DNA of 64,000 bases from positions 1 through 64,000 of the forward strand of contig NZ_VLNV01000012.1 in assembly GCF_009765215.1 (NCBI RefSeq), written 5' to 3'. Under the pieces are notes generated by a model that worked only from the letters and a program-made list of their open reading frames with translations, was not told where the DNA came from and ran no database searches. Source of the DNA: Lysobacter prati. Lineage in GTDB: Bacteria > Pseudomonadota > Gammaproteobacteria > Xanthomonadales > Xanthomonadaceae. A program made the position numbers and the translations under genes. The stretch's first letter is position 1. Every line of letters starts with the position of its first letter. This document shows positions 1-10,400 of the stretch, piece after piece.

Positions 1-74
1 CGAACAGTTAACGGAGCGAAGCGGAGGTTCGCGGAATACACCCCACCCCCTCCCCACCAATCACGCGAGAAGTG

Positions 75-734
75 TCAGGCGTCCTTCATCCCGAACCAGC
101 AGTTGAAGGCAATCGTGATGCGCTCGTCGTTGCCGAAAAACGGCATGACCTCATGCTGCAGCCACGACGGGAACAGCACCAGCTGGCCCGGCTGGAAACG
201 AACGTTCCAGGTGCCGTGGTGGTACGGCTCGCGCAGGCGCGCATTGCCTGGATCGAGGAACAGGTTGCTGTAGTGGTGCGGATTGTGGAACCGCAGCACG
301 CCCGACTCCGGACGGTCATCCGGAGTCTGCCCCGGATCGACGCAGTACACCCCGGACCACGACGCCATCGGATGGGTGTGGAGGATCGTGAAGCCGCCGT
401 TGCGGGTCACATGGAACCAGGTGTGCGAGAAGATCTGCAGGCGCTGCATTTCCTGCGCGCTGTAACCATTGAGCTCGGCGATGGTGCGGCCGAGCGTTCC
501 CCAGCAGAACTGCCGCAACTGCTGGATGCAGGACTCCGGCCAGGCGAACAGGTTGAAGTCGCTCTCGAATACCCCGGTCTGCTGCTTCAGCGAAGGATTG
601 GGATTGGCGTAACGCGCGCCTTCGCCTTCCCGCGCCAGCAACAGCGTCTTGAGCTCGGCATTGATCGCCTCGGCATCGGGCAGCGTGTCCTGGGCGAAGG
701 GCACGGCGAAAAGCGGATTGAGCTGATAGGGCAT
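75..734 (-). CDS. 2OG-Fe(II) oxygenase-like protein (TIGR02466 type)
   Basis: A 219-residue protein resembling the putative 2OG-Fe(II) oxygenases of the TIGR02466 family. An HTHP motif near residues 119-122 is followed by SGVYCV, and a late LQHEV with an Arg about ten residues on (H194, R205) fits the distal metal His and the 2-oxoglutarate-binding Arg of a double-stranded beta-helix. The second metal ligand is not obvious, so catalysis is inferred. No signal peptide is visible. The start is placed at the Met of MPYQLNPLF because the upstream in-frame stretch has no family-like character; the ribosome site is weak. It lies downstream of three receptor genes on the same strand, but a terminator hairpin separates them. 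Confidence 0.72.
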   Translation of the reverse strand: MPYQLNPLFAVPFAQDTLPDAEAINAELKTLLLAREGEGARYANPNPSLKQQTGVFESDFNLFAWPESCIQQLRQFCWGTLGRTIAELNGYSAQEMQRLQIFSHTWFHVTRNGGFTILHTHPMASWSGVYCVDPGQTPDDRPESGVLRFHNPHHYSNLFLDPGNARLREPYHHGTWNVRFQPGQLVLFPSWLQHEVMPFFGNDERITIAFNCWFGMKDA

Positions 735-796
735 CGCTTGCAGTTCGCTGCGGGATGGACGCGGCAAGTGTAGCGCGCGCCCCGGCACCGGCGTCC

Positions 797-828
797 ACAA
801 ACGACTACGGCCCCTCGCGGGGCCGTAG
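797..828 (-). terminator. Intrinsic terminator of the first receptor gene
   Basis: A perfect 10-bp stem (CTACGGCCCC with GGGGCCGTAG, four-base loop) at 805-828, read on the minus strand just after the receptor stop codon and followed by the T-rich TCGTTTG. It is nearly the same sequence as the terminators of the next two receptor genes. Confidence 0.7.
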
Positions 829-851
829 CGTTGGTTCCAGCAACCGGTCCG

Positions 852-3800
852 TCAGAACTTCTGCGAATAACGCATGTAGAAGAACTGGCCCGGGATCTCG
901 TATTGCGGATCGAACGAGTTGGCGAACGCGGTGAACGCGATCGGCGGGTTCTTGTCGAAGATGTTGTTGATGCCGAGCGTGACCTTGGCATTCCACGGCG
1001 CGTTCCAGTAGACGCTCACGTCGTGGTAGGTGGTGGCGCCGATGTGGTGCTCGTTGGCAGCCACCTGGGTGATCGAATCGCCACCGGCCTCGCCGTCCCA
1101 GATACCGTTGCCATTGGTATCGGTGGGCACGCCGACGAAGCGGTCGGTCGTGGTGCACAGCCAGCCATAGCCATAGTCCTCGAACGTCTGGCAGGGCTCG
1201 GTCTGGTCCGAGAAATAGCGCACGTTCCAGGTCGCGCCCCAGTCGCCATGCTCCCAGCGGGTAGCCAGGTTGGACCGGATCCGCCAGTAGTTGAGCAGGT
1301 TCGGGCCGTCGTACTCGCCGACCAGGTTGCCGCCTTCGTTGAACTCCATCGGCGCGCCAATAGCCGGCGTGCGCAGGATGTCCTCGCCGAAGCGACCGTT
1401 ACCGTTGGAGTCGTTGAGGAATTCCGACAGGTAGGTCGTATCCCAGGTGAAGCTGACCTTGCCCCAGGAGTATTCCGGCAGCCGGTAGCTGACGGTCATG
1501 TCGTAACCTTCGACCTTGGTGCCGCCGATGTTGGTGGTGGTGTTGAGCAGCGACAGGATTTCACCGTCGGAGCGACGGCTGTAGAGGCCGCAGGTCGGGC
1601 CGGCGCCGCCCGAATCGATGCACTGCTGGATGATCTGCGCGCCACCGATGGTGGTGATGGCGTCCTCGATCTCGATCTTCCACCAGTCAAGCGAGACGTC
1701 CAGGCCCTCGACGAAGCTGGGGCTGTACACCATGCCGACCGTGGTCGACTCGGCCTTCTCGGGCTGCAGGTTCGGGTTGCCGCCGACGGTGATGCGGATC
1801 TGCGTGTTGCTCTGCGCATAACCGCCAGGCGCCACGCCTTCGGCGATGCATCGTGCCTGCGCCGGGGCGGTCTGGTTGCCGAAGTTGGCCTGGTTGCACG
1901 GATCGCTCAACTGCGGGAACGAATCAGCCTGACCGGCGAACAGCTCGGCGATGGACGGCGCACGGAAGCCCTCCGACCAGTTGCCTCGAATCAGCAGGTC
2001 CTCGATCGGCTTCCAGCGGAAGCCGAACTTGCTGTTGAGCGTGTCGCCGAAGTTGCTGTAGTCCGAGTAGCGCGTGGCCACGCTGAAGTCCAGCAGCTTG
2101 GCGCCGGGCACGTCCGCCAGCACCGGAATCGCCAGCTCCAGGTACGCTTCGTCGACGTCGTAACCGCCGTTGGTCGCAGTGCGTGCGTTGCCGGTGGTGT
2201 TGCCGGAATTGATCAGCGCATCCGGGGAGTCGTAGCCGTCCTCGGTGCGGTGTTCAAGGCCGACTGAGAAGCCCAGCGGGCCGCCCGGAAGGTCGAACAG
2301 ATCGCCGCCAATGTTGGCGTAATAGGTCTTCTGCGTGTAGCTGTACTCGTCGTGCGCGGTGAACGTGGAGTAGTCGAGCATGTCCTGGGTAACCGAACCG
2401 CGACCGCCGAGGAGGTTCAGCGGAACGCATCCGGCAACGGTCGTGCTCAGGTCACCGGGGGTGCCGACGCAGACAGGATTGCCGGTCGCGTCGAGCATCG
2501 ATGGGCCGAGTGCGGCGCCGAGCGAGATGACGTTGAACAAGCCCAGGGTGGTGTTGTTGGCCTTGTTGCGGCCGTAGAAATAGCCGGCCTCCCAGTCGTA
2601 GTACTTGTCGGAGAAGGTCAGCGTGCCTTCGAAGCCGGCGTTCATCGCGAACGTGCGCACGTCCTGGCTGAACCGGCGGCCGCCGGTTTCCACTACGCGC
2701 CGCTGCACCCAGTCGATGTCCGTGCCGAACGGGTTGTACAGGCTGTCGGCGCTGATGACGACGTTGCCAGCGTTGGTGCCTTCGACCGGCACGCCGAGTG
2801 TGACCGGCATGGCCGCCAGCAATTGCTCGGACTGACGCTCGTTGTAGGTGATGGTGGTCTTGAAGCGGATGTCGTCGGTGATTTCCACCGAGGCATTGCC
2901 GAAGACCGAGCGGCGTTCCTGCGGCGTGATCAGGTAGTTGTCCGGCGCAAAGTTGTAGATGTCGTCGTTGGTGAAGTTACGCCAGGCCAGCGGATCGCCG
3001 CTGCCGGGGTTGTAGGTGAAGCTGCCGGTGGTGCCGTTGGGACGGCAGCGCGAGGGCGCGCCGCTGGCGGTGAAGCAGTCGCCGAAGCGCACGCTGAAGT
3101 TGCCGTCGGGTGTGGTGGAGCTGCCGCCCAGTGCCGCACCGGTGGTGTAGACGGGCTCCTTGGAAATGTAGCGGTCACCGGCCATGACCGGATCTTCCTT
3201 GACGTACCCAAAGCCCAACATCGCCGCGAAGCGGTCCGACGTGGTGCCGATGGTGAAGTCGTACGACTGGCGCATGCCGTCGCCCTTGTCGAACATGCCA
3301 AGGTAGGCATTGGCCTCGGCGCCTTCGAAGTTCTGGCGCAGGATCACGTTGACGACACCGGCGATGGCATCGGAGCCGTAGATCGCCGAGGCGCCATCTT
3401 TCAGCACTTCGATGCGTTCGACCGCCGCGGTCGGGATGGAGTTCAAGTCGACCTGGCCACCCAGGCCCGTGCCGCTGGCGCCGCCGACCCAGCGACGGCC
3501 GTTGACCAGCACCAGGGTGCGGTTCGCACCGAGGTTGCGCAGGCTCACGCCGGTGTCGCCGTTGCCGCCGTTGTTGAAGGTGGTGTTGAGTGTCGAGCCG
3601 TTGGCCGTGATGTTCTGGATCACGTCGCCGACCGAAGTCAGGCCCTGTGCGGCGATGTCATCGCGACTAAGCGAGAAGATCGGCTGCGAGGTCTCGATGT
3701 CGGCACGCTTGATGCGCGAACCGGTTACTTCGATGCGGTCGAGGGTGGTGGCTTCCTGCGGTTCGGCTTCCTGGGCTTGGACTGCACCCGTCGCAGCAAT

Positions 3801-3866
3801 GCTGGTCGTGCCCAATGCGAGCGAAACGCTGATGGCGTCCCGGAGCTTTGTTGTGTGCAAGATCAT
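852..3866 (-). CDS. TonB-dependent outer membrane receptor 1 of tandem trio
   Basis: A 1004-residue TonB-dependent receptor of the large Oar/FecA-like kind, importing an unknown substrate across the outer membrane using TonB-ExbBD energy. A signal peptide ending near AQA is followed by the TonB-box-like TTLDRIEVTGSRI. The plug domain carries VLKDGASAIYGSDAIAGV, and the barrel ends in a C-terminal aromatic (MRYSQKF). The start is set at MILHTTKLRD because GGAGAG lies at the right distance upstream. It is very similar along its length to the neighbour at 4158-7142, particularly in the plug, so the two are recent tandem duplicates. The substrate cannot be told from sequence. Confidence 0.93.
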   Translation of the reverse strand: MILHTTKLRDAISVSLALGTTSIAATGAVQAQEAEPQEATTLDRIEVTGSRIKRADIETSQPIFSLSRDDIAAQGLTSVGDVIQNITANGSTLNTTFNNGGNGDTGVSLRNLGANRTLVLVNGRRWVGGASGTGLGGQVDLNSIPTAAVERIEVLKDGASAIYGSDAIAGVVNVILRQNFEGAEANAYLGMFDKGDGMRQSYDFTIGTTSDRFAAMLGFGYVKEDPVMAGDRYISKEPVYTTGAALGGSSTTPDGNFSVRFGDCFTASGAPSRCRPNGTTGSFTYNPGSGDPLAWRNFTNDDIYNFAPDNYLITPQERRSVFGNASVEITDDIRFKTTITYNERQSEQLLAAMPVTLGVPVEGTNAGNVVISADSLYNPFGTDIDWVQRRVVETGGRRFSQDVRTFAMNAGFEGTLTFSDKYYDWEAGYFYGRNKANNTTLGLFNVISLGAALGPSMLDATGNPVCVGTPGDLSTTVAGCVPLNLLGGRGSVTQDMLDYSTFTAHDEYSYTQKTYYANIGGDLFDLPGGPLGFSVGLEHRTEDGYDSPDALINSGNTTGNARTATNGGYDVDEAYLELAIPVLADVPGAKLLDFSVATRYSDYSNFGDTLNSKFGFRWKPIEDLLIRGNWSEGFRAPSIAELFAGQADSFPQLSDPCNQANFGNQTAPAQARCIAEGVAPGGYAQSNTQIRITVGGNPNLQPEKAESTTVGMVYSPSFVEGLDVSLDWWKIEIEDAITTIGGAQIIQQCIDSGGAGPTCGLYSRRSDGEILSLLNTTTNIGGTKVEGYDMTVSYRLPEYSWGKVSFTWDTTYLSEFLNDSNGNGRFGEDILRTPAIGAPMEFNEGGNLVGEYDGPNLLNYWRIRSNLATRWEHGDWGATWNVRYFSDQTEPCQTFEDYGYGWLCTTTDRFVGVPTDTNGNGIWDGEAGGDSITQVAANEHHIGATTYHDVSVYWNAPWNAKVTLGINNIFDKNPPIAFTAFANSFDPQYEIPGQFFYMRYSQKF

Positions 3867-3945
3867 CGCTCTCTCCAAAGTCGGTCTCAGGTGGGGAACC
3901 CGCCGGGTGGAGTACAAACCAACGCCAAGGCCGGCAAGGTCGGGG

Positions 3946-3987
3946 CCGATGGTATGCCCGTCTCGCCAATACTTAAAGTGTTGTTAA
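3946..3987 (-). promoter_or_regulatory. Shared 42-bp upstream block, receptor 1
   Basis: On the minus strand the block reads TTAAC, then CACTTT, then a -10-like TACCAT and ATCGG. The same elements with the same overall length occur before receptors 2 and 3. It ends 79 bases before the start codon. The leader between block and gene shares CTTGCCG, TTGGCGT and CTCCACC with the other two leaders. A promoter, possibly with an activator or operator, is inferred. Confidence 0.55.
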
Positions 3988-4102
3988 TCTTCATTATTCT
4001 GAATGCGAATAGTGCTGCTTCATGCACATTCGCAAGGCCCTCTGAGCTGGAGTCAGCTCTGTGAAGGCTTAAGAATCCGTTGTGCGGTGCGTGTGGATTC
4101 AC

Positions 4103-4132
4103 AAAAAACTACGGCCCCTTTCGGGGCCGTAG
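4103..4132 (-). terminator. Intrinsic terminator of the second receptor gene
   Basis: Perfect 10-bp stem CTACGGCCCC / GGGGCCGTAG with a four-base loop, followed on the minus strand by six T residues. This is a textbook rho-independent terminator just after the stop of the receptor at 4158. Confidence 0.88.
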
Positions 4133-4157
4133 AGGTACATCTCAGACAAACGTTCGA

Positions 4158-7142
4158 TCAGAACTTCTGCGAGTAGCGCATGTAGAAGAACTGGCCCGGC
4201 AGCTCGTACTGCGGGTCAAACGTGTTGGCGAACGCGTTGAGCACGATCGGCGGGTTCTTGTCGAAGATGTTGTTGATACCCAACGTGACCTTCGCGTTCC
4301 ACGGTGCGTTCCAGTACACGCTTGCATCGTGGTACGTGGTGGCGCCGATGTGGTGCTCACGTGCCAGACGCGGCTGGATCGTGTCGCCGCCGGCGACACC
4401 GTCCCACACGCCGTTGCTGTTGGTGTCGCTCGGGATACCAACGTAGCGGTCGGCGTCGGTGCACAGGTAACCGAAGCCGTACTCTTCGAAGGCCGCATCG
4501 CAGGGTTCGTCCTGTGCCGAATAGAAGCGCATGTTCCAGGTCGCACCCCAGTCGGCCTTGTCCCAACGAGCGGTCAGGTTGGAGCGGATGCGCCACCTGT
4601 TGTCGTTCTGGAAGTACTCGCCGACCTGGTTGCCGTTCTCGTCGGCATTCATCGGCTGGCCAATCGCCGGCTCCCGCTGAATGTCTTCGCCGAAGCGGCC
4701 GTCACCGTCGATGTCATCTTCCTGGTTGGCCAGGTAGGTGGTGTCCCAGGTGAAGCTGAAGTTGCCCCACTCGGTTTCCGGCAGACGGTAACCGACCGTC
4801 AGGTCGTAGCCTTCCACCCTGGTGCCACCGATGTTGGTGGTGGTGTTGAGCAGGGTGTTGATGTCGCCGGCCGCGTTACGGGTGTACAGCGAGCAGGTCG
4901 GGCCGGTACCGCCGGAGTCAAGGCACTGCTGGATGATGTTCTGGCCGCCGATCGTGGTGATCGCGTCGGTCAGCTTGATCTTCCACCAGTCCAGCGAGAC
5001 GTCGAGGCCTTCAGCGTAGCTCGGGCTGTAGACGAAGCCGAAGGTGTACGACTCGGACTTCTCGGGCATCAGGTCCGGGTTGCCGCCGACGGTGATGCGG
5101 ATCTGCGCGCTGTCCTGGCGGTAACCACCGGCCGGAACGCCTTCGGCACGGCACTGTGCCTGGGCGATCGTGGTCTGGTTGCCGTACTGGGCCGAGTTGC
5201 AGGGGTCGGTCAGGGTCGGGAACGAGTCAGCCTGGCCAGAGAACAGCTCGGCGATGGACGGAGCGCGGAAGCCCTCCGACCAGTTGCCGCGGACCAGCAG
5301 GTCTTCGATCGGCTTCCAGCGGAAACCGAACTTGCTGTTGAGCGTGTCACCGAAGTTGCTGTAATCCGAGTAGCGCGTGGCCACCGAGAAGTCGAGCAGC
5401 TTGGCGAACGGCACGTCCGACAGCACCGGCACGGCCAGTTCGAGGTAAGCCTCGTCCAGGTCGTAACCACCGGCGGTGGCGGTACGGGCGTTGCCCGTGG
5501 TGTTGCCCGAGTTGATCAGCGCGTCCGGCGAGTCGTAGCCGTCTTCGCTGCGGTGTTCCAGGCCGAACGAGAAGCCCAGCGGGCCGGCCGGCATGTCGAA
5601 CACTTCGCCGGAGATATTGGCGTAGTACGACTGCTGGGTGTAGCTGTACTCGTCGTGTGCGGTGAAGCTGACGAAGTCCAGCATTTCCTGGGTCGCACCA
5701 CCAACGCCGCCGAGGAAGTTCAGCGGGACGCAGCCAGCGATCGGCAGTGCAGCGGTGCCGCAGCGTGCGACGCCGGCTGCATCACGGAACGACGGGCCGA
5801 GGGCCTGGCCGAGCGCGATCAGGTTGAACAGGCCGTGCGTGGTGTTGTTGGCCTTGTTCTGGCCACGGAAGTAGCCGCCTTCCCAGTCGTAGTACTTCTC
5901 GCCGAAGTTCAGCGTGCCTTCGAAGCCGGCCGTCATCGCGAAGGTGCGGACGTCCTGGCTGAACGAACGGCCGCCAGTCTCGGTGACGCGACGGTTGATG
6001 CGCGAGACATCCTGACCGTACGGGTTGTAGATGCTGTTGCGGCTGATGAAGACGTTCTGGCCGAGCGGGGTGGCGCCCGGGGCCAGGCCCAGGACGACCG
6101 GCATCGCCGCGAGCAGCTGCTCGGAGACGCGCTCGTTGTAGGTCATCGTGGTCTTGAAGCGGACGTCGTCGGTGATGTCGACCGAGGCGTTACCGAAGAC
6201 CGAGCGACGCTCCTGCGGAGTCAGCAGGTAGTTTTCCGGAGCGAAGTTGTACGCATCGACGCCCGGCACGTACGGGCGGGCCGGGGTGCCAGCGCCGTCG
6301 TAGGTCCAGGTGCCAGCGCCACCATTGAAGTTGGTCTGGCCGCCGGTGCACACGTGCGTTGCCGGGTTGTAACCACCCGGGCACAGCGCGAAGCGACCGT
6401 TCGGGCTGGTGCCGCTGCCGAAGAAGTTGCCGGTGGTGTAGGTCGGCTCCTTCGAGATGTAGCGGTCGCCGGCCATGACCGGCTCTTCCTTGACGTAACC
6501 GTAACCCAGCATCGCGGAGAAGCGATCGCCGGAGGTGCCGATGATGAAGTCGTAGGCCTGACGCGAACCGTCGCCCTTGTCGAACTGGCCGATGTAGGCG
6601 TTGGCTTCAGCACCCTCGAAGTTCTGGCGCAGGATGACGTTGACGACGCCGGCGATGGCGTCCGAACCGTAGATGGTCGAGGCGCCGTCCTTCAGGATCT
6701 CGATGCGCTCGACGGCAGCGGTCGGGATCGTGTTGAGGTCGACCGAGCCGCCCAGGCCGGTGCCGCCCACCCAACGACGACCGTTGACCAGCACCAGGGT
6801 GCGGTCCGAGCCGAGGTTGCGCAGGTTGACGCGGGTTTCGCCGTTGCCGCCGTTGTTGAAGGTGCTGTTGAGCGTGGAGCCGTTGGCCGTGATGTTCTGG
6901 ATCACGTCGCCGACGGAGGTCAGGCCCTGCGCGGTGATGTCGTCGCGGCTCAGCGAGAAGATCGGCTGCGAGGTTTCGATATCGGCGCGCTTGATGCGCG
7001 AACCCGTCACCTCGATGCGATCAAGGGTGGTGGTCTGTTTCTCGCCTTCCTGGGCGTTTGCTGCGCCGATACCGGCGACAGCAGTGGTGCTCACGAGTGC
7101 GAAGGTAATCGCATCGCGGAGCTGGGTGGTCTTCAGGGTCAT
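4158..7142 (-). CDS. TonB-dependent outer membrane receptor 2 of tandem trio
   Basis: A 994-residue TonB-dependent receptor. The start MTLKTTQLRD is preceded by GGAGAGAG. The order is signal peptide, TTLDRIEVTGSRI TonB-box region, plug with LKDGASTIYGSDAIAG, then a 22-strand-type barrel ending MRYSQKF. Plug, hinge and last strands are almost the same as in receptor 1. Differences cluster in a few predicted extracellular loops, for example the stretch around residues 260-310 that contains an extra pair of Cys (CPGGYNPATHVC). That pattern fits duplication followed by divergence in ligand recognition, which is inference. It has its own upstream block and terminator. Confidence 0.93.
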   Translation of the reverse strand: MTLKTTQLRDAITFALVSTTAVAGIGAANAQEGEKQTTTLDRIEVTGSRIKRADIETSQPIFSLSRDDITAQGLTSVGDVIQNITANGSTLNSTFNNGGNGETRVNLRNLGSDRTLVLVNGRRWVGGTGLGGSVDLNTIPTAAVERIEILKDGASTIYGSDAIAGVVNVILRQNFEGAEANAYIGQFDKGDGSRQAYDFIIGTSGDRFSAMLGYGYVKEEPVMAGDRYISKEPTYTTGNFFGSGTSPNGRFALCPGGYNPATHVCTGGQTNFNGGAGTWTYDGAGTPARPYVPGVDAYNFAPENYLLTPQERRSVFGNASVDITDDVRFKTTMTYNERVSEQLLAAMPVVLGLAPGATPLGQNVFISRNSIYNPYGQDVSRINRRVTETGGRSFSQDVRTFAMTAGFEGTLNFGEKYYDWEGGYFRGQNKANNTTHGLFNLIALGQALGPSFRDAAGVARCGTAALPIAGCVPLNFLGGVGGATQEMLDFVSFTAHDEYSYTQQSYYANISGEVFDMPAGPLGFSFGLEHRSEDGYDSPDALINSGNTTGNARTATAGGYDLDEAYLELAVPVLSDVPFAKLLDFSVATRYSDYSNFGDTLNSKFGFRWKPIEDLLVRGNWSEGFRAPSIAELFSGQADSFPTLTDPCNSAQYGNQTTIAQAQCRAEGVPAGGYRQDSAQIRITVGGNPDLMPEKSESYTFGFVYSPSYAEGLDVSLDWWKIKLTDAITTIGGQNIIQQCLDSGGTGPTCSLYTRNAAGDINTLLNTTTNIGGTRVEGYDLTVGYRLPETEWGNFSFTWDTTYLANQEDDIDGDGRFGEDIQREPAIGQPMNADENGNQVGEYFQNDNRWRIRSNLTARWDKADWGATWNMRFYSAQDEPCDAAFEEYGFGYLCTDADRYVGIPSDTNSNGVWDGVAGGDTIQPRLAREHHIGATTYHDASVYWNAPWNAKVTLGINNIFDKNPPIVLNAFANTFDPQYELPGQFFYMRYSQKF

Positions 7143-7227
7143 CTCTCTCTCCAAACAGTCGGTACTTCCCAATGGGTGGGCCTGGCCGGTGGAGTCAAGA
7201 AAGACGCCAAATTCGGCAAGACTTAAC

Positions 7228-7269
7228 CCGATCGTAACCCCAGGCTCAGAAAAGTGAAAGTAGCGTTAA
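7228..7269 (-). promoter_or_regulatory. Shared 42-bp upstream block, receptor 2
   Basis: Minus-strand order: TTAAC, ACTTT, a -10-like TACGAT, then CGG. It has exactly the same 42-bp span as the blocks before receptors 1 and 3, and sits 85 bases before the start codon, the same distance as for receptor 3. The leader contains TTTGGCGT and TTGACTCCACCGGCC. Confidence 0.58.
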
Positions 7270-7408
7270 CCACCGGTTATCGGGCCGTGAGCCCCTGAAT
7301 GGGCGGTCAAGCGCTGATCGCTCGTCAGGGCGCGGCCGGCCAGTGGCTGACGGCCCCTGCCGGCGGCGACCTCCGCACGCCCGGTCCCCTGTTCATCGCC
7401 GGGTAGCG

Positions 7409-7439
7409 CAAAAGACTGCGGCCCCGTGAGGGGCCGCAG
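7409..7439 (-). terminator. Intrinsic terminator of the third receptor gene
   Basis: Perfect 10-bp stem CTGCGGCCCC / GGGGCCGCAG with a four-base loop at 7416-7439, followed on the minus strand by TCTTTTGC. It is a diverged version of the terminators after receptors 1 and 2. Confidence 0.78.
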
Positions 7440-7462
7440 GGGTAACGCCTAGGTGCGATGGA

Positions 7463-10400
7463 TCAGAAGCGCTGCTGGTACTTCATGTAGATGAAGCGAC
7501 CGATGTCGAACTGGCCCTGGTAGGACGTGTTCGCGCTCGGCTGGCTGTACAGCACCGGGCCAACGTGGTCGAACACGTTGTTGGCGCCCAGGGCGACAGT
7601 CGCATTCCACGGAGCCTGCCAGCGGAACTCCAGGTCGTGGAAGGTGTTGGAACCCAGTTCGTTGATCGCGCGGGCCTGTGCCGGGCTCGGGTTGCCGAAG
7701 CGGAAATCCGGGTTGTCGCACTCTTCCGGGAAGAGCGTCATCGACAAGCAGGTTTCCTTCTGGCCCGAGTAGTAGCGAGCGCCCCAGCTGATGCCCCACG
7801 CACCCATGTCCCAAGCCAGGGTGGCATTGGAGCGGACGCGGAAGGTGCCGGTGAAACCAGGCGAGGTGGCGTAACCGACCAGCTGCTGCGGCGGGGTCGC
7901 CGGGTTGGTGTCGGTCTTGATCTCGTCACCGACCGTGTAGGTCGTCTGCCACGACAGGTTGAAGTTACCGAAGCGGTCGGTCGGCAGACGGTAGCCCAGG
8001 TCCAGGTCGTAGCCTTCGGCTTCACGGTAGCCGGCGTTGATGCCGGTGAAGGTGAGGCTGTTGACGAAACCACGCGTCGCGTCACGCGTGAAATCCACGC
8101 AGCGGGTCGGGTCGTTCTGGATGTAGCAGTCGTTGAGCATCTGCGTCGGCGAGTCGGCAACGATGGTGTCGTCGATGCGGATCTTCCACCAGTCCAGGCT
8201 GACGTTCAGGCCTTCCACGAAGCCCGGGCTCCACACGACGCCTAGGGTCTTGGACTCCGAGGTTTCCGGAATCAACTGATCGTTGGAACCGGAGAAGAAC
8301 GGCACCGGCGTCTGCGAGTTGCCCGAACCTGCCGTGACGAAGCCCTGCTGCAGCTGGCGGTAGGTGTTGGCATTGACGATGTCGCGGGCGCAGTTGGCAC
8401 GCACTGCCGCGCTGGTGGCCGAGGCACCGAAGCTGGTGTCGCAGGGGTCGGTGAAGAACGAGAAGGTCTGCGAACCGCCGCCGAACAGGTCGTTGATCGT
8501 CGGAGCGCGGAAGCCTTCAGCGTAGGTGCCGCGGAACAGCAGCGAGTCGATCGGCTTCCACTTGAAACCGAACTTGCTATTGACCGTGTCACCGAAGGTG
8601 TCGTAGTCCGAGTAACGGCTGGCGAGGCTGAAGCTCAGTTCCTTGGCCATGGTGACATCGGCCAGCAGCGGGATGAACAACTCGGCATAGAGTTCGTCAA
8701 CCGTGTAGCTGCCCTGGGTCGGGCCGCCGGCGAGGGTGGTGGAGTTGCCGGTCACCGCCTGTGCGTCGGGGATGAAGCGACCCGATTCCTTGCGGTTTTC
8801 GAAGCCCACCGCCATGCCCAGATCACCGCCCGGCAGGGTGGCAAGCGAACCGCTGAGGTTGGCGCTGTAGACCGTGGTTTCGGTCTCGCCGCTGGAGTTC
8901 AGGCGCTGGAACAGCCAGTCCTGCAGCGGCTGGTTGCCTGTCAGGCCGCCGTCGCCAGTGCGACCGAACGGGATGAACGGATTCCATGCGACGCAGCCCG
9001 GAATGACGACGCGCTCAACCACGGTGGTGGTCGGATCGTCCGGCAGCAAGCACGCGACCTGGCCGTTGACGATTTCCGAACGACCGGTCGACTGCTTGGC
9101 ACGGTCGATGTTGAGGTTGCCGTAGTTTTCCTGGTGGACGGTGTTGTTGTTGTAGAGGTAGTTGACGTCCCAGTCGAAGATGCGCTCGCCGATGTCGAAG
9201 CTGCCTTCCAGCGCGGTGGAGAAGCGCCAGGTGTTGGACGACGGGCTGTCGACGCGCGGCACTTCCCAGGTACGACGCCAGAAGTTGATGTCGTGCGGCG
9301 TGGCGAAGCCATGCTGCGTGCCCAGCGGGTTGTAGTAGCTGTTGCGCGACATCGTGAAGCCGCCCGGGATCGGACCGGCAGTGCCGCTCTGGAACGGATA
9401 GCCGGCGACCTGGCGATCGGCATCGCGGTCGGTGTACAGCATGTCGGCGCGGAAACGCACGAACTCGTTGATGTCGAACAGGCCGTTGACGAACAGCGAG
9501 CGGCTTTCCAGCGGCGTGCGCAGGTGCGTCTGCTGGTTGGTGTTGCTCTTGTCGACGGTGGAGCCGTTGGGATCGGCAGCGGTCGCGCCGGTGTTCGTGT
9601 TGAGCGTGTGGTAGTTGGCGATGTTGCGCCAGTCCGCGCCCTGATTGAGGACGAGGTTACCGACGCCGGCGGGGTTGGTCGTGGCGACGCGCGGGTCGTT
9701 GATCACGCCCCACTGACTGACCGTCGTCCAGTTGCGGGTCGGGTGGCGGTCGCTCTGCGGGTACGCGCTGTACGGACGATCCTTGGCGAAAACTTCCTCT
9801 TCCTTGCGGTATTCCACGGCGGCGGTCAGCGAACCGCGGTCACCGGTGAAGCCCATGATGAAGTCGGCACGGGTGGTCTCGCCGTCGCCTTCGCTGTACT
9901 GGCCGTAGTAGGCGTCGGCGGTGGCACCTTCGAAGTTCGAGCGGGTGATGATGTTCACCACGCCGGCGATCGCGTCGGAGCCGTAGATCGACGAGGCGCC
10001 GTCCTTCAGCACTTCGATGCGCTCGACCGCGACGGTCGGGATCAGCGACACGTCCTGCAGGCCGCTGGTGCTGATGCCCAGGCGCTTGCCGTTGACCAGG
10101 ATCAGGGTGCGCTGCGCACCGAGGTTACGCATGCTGATGAACTGGCCGCCGACGTTCTCGCCTGCGGTCAGCGGAGCTGCGCGGCTGATCGCCGGTGCGC
10201 CGACTGCCGAGATGTTCTGCAGGATGTCGGCAACCGACTGGAAGCCCTGCTTTTCGATATCGGCGCGGGTGATGGTCAGCACCGGTGCCTCGGTCTCGAT
10301 GTCGACCTGGCGGATGCGCGAGCCGGTGACTTCGATGCGATCGAGGGTAGTCGGTTGCTGGGTGGTGGTTTCCTGCGCCATCGCAACGCCGGTACCGGCC

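Larger units (their letters stand above)
7143..7462. other. Gene-free spacer between receptors 2 and 3
   Basis: This 320-bp spacer holds the leader and upstream block of receptor 2 (7143-7269) and the terminator of receptor 3 (7409-7439). The middle part, about 7290-7405, has no gene or motif that I can recognise. Confidence 0.7.

Noticed and set aside
4080-7226. Very long open frame on the plus strand opposite receptor 2, and similar ones opposite receptors 1 and 3
   Set aside because: They are mirror frames of GC-rich codons on the receptor strand, rich in Arg, Val, Gly and Asp without domain character. The minus strand encodes clear receptors.
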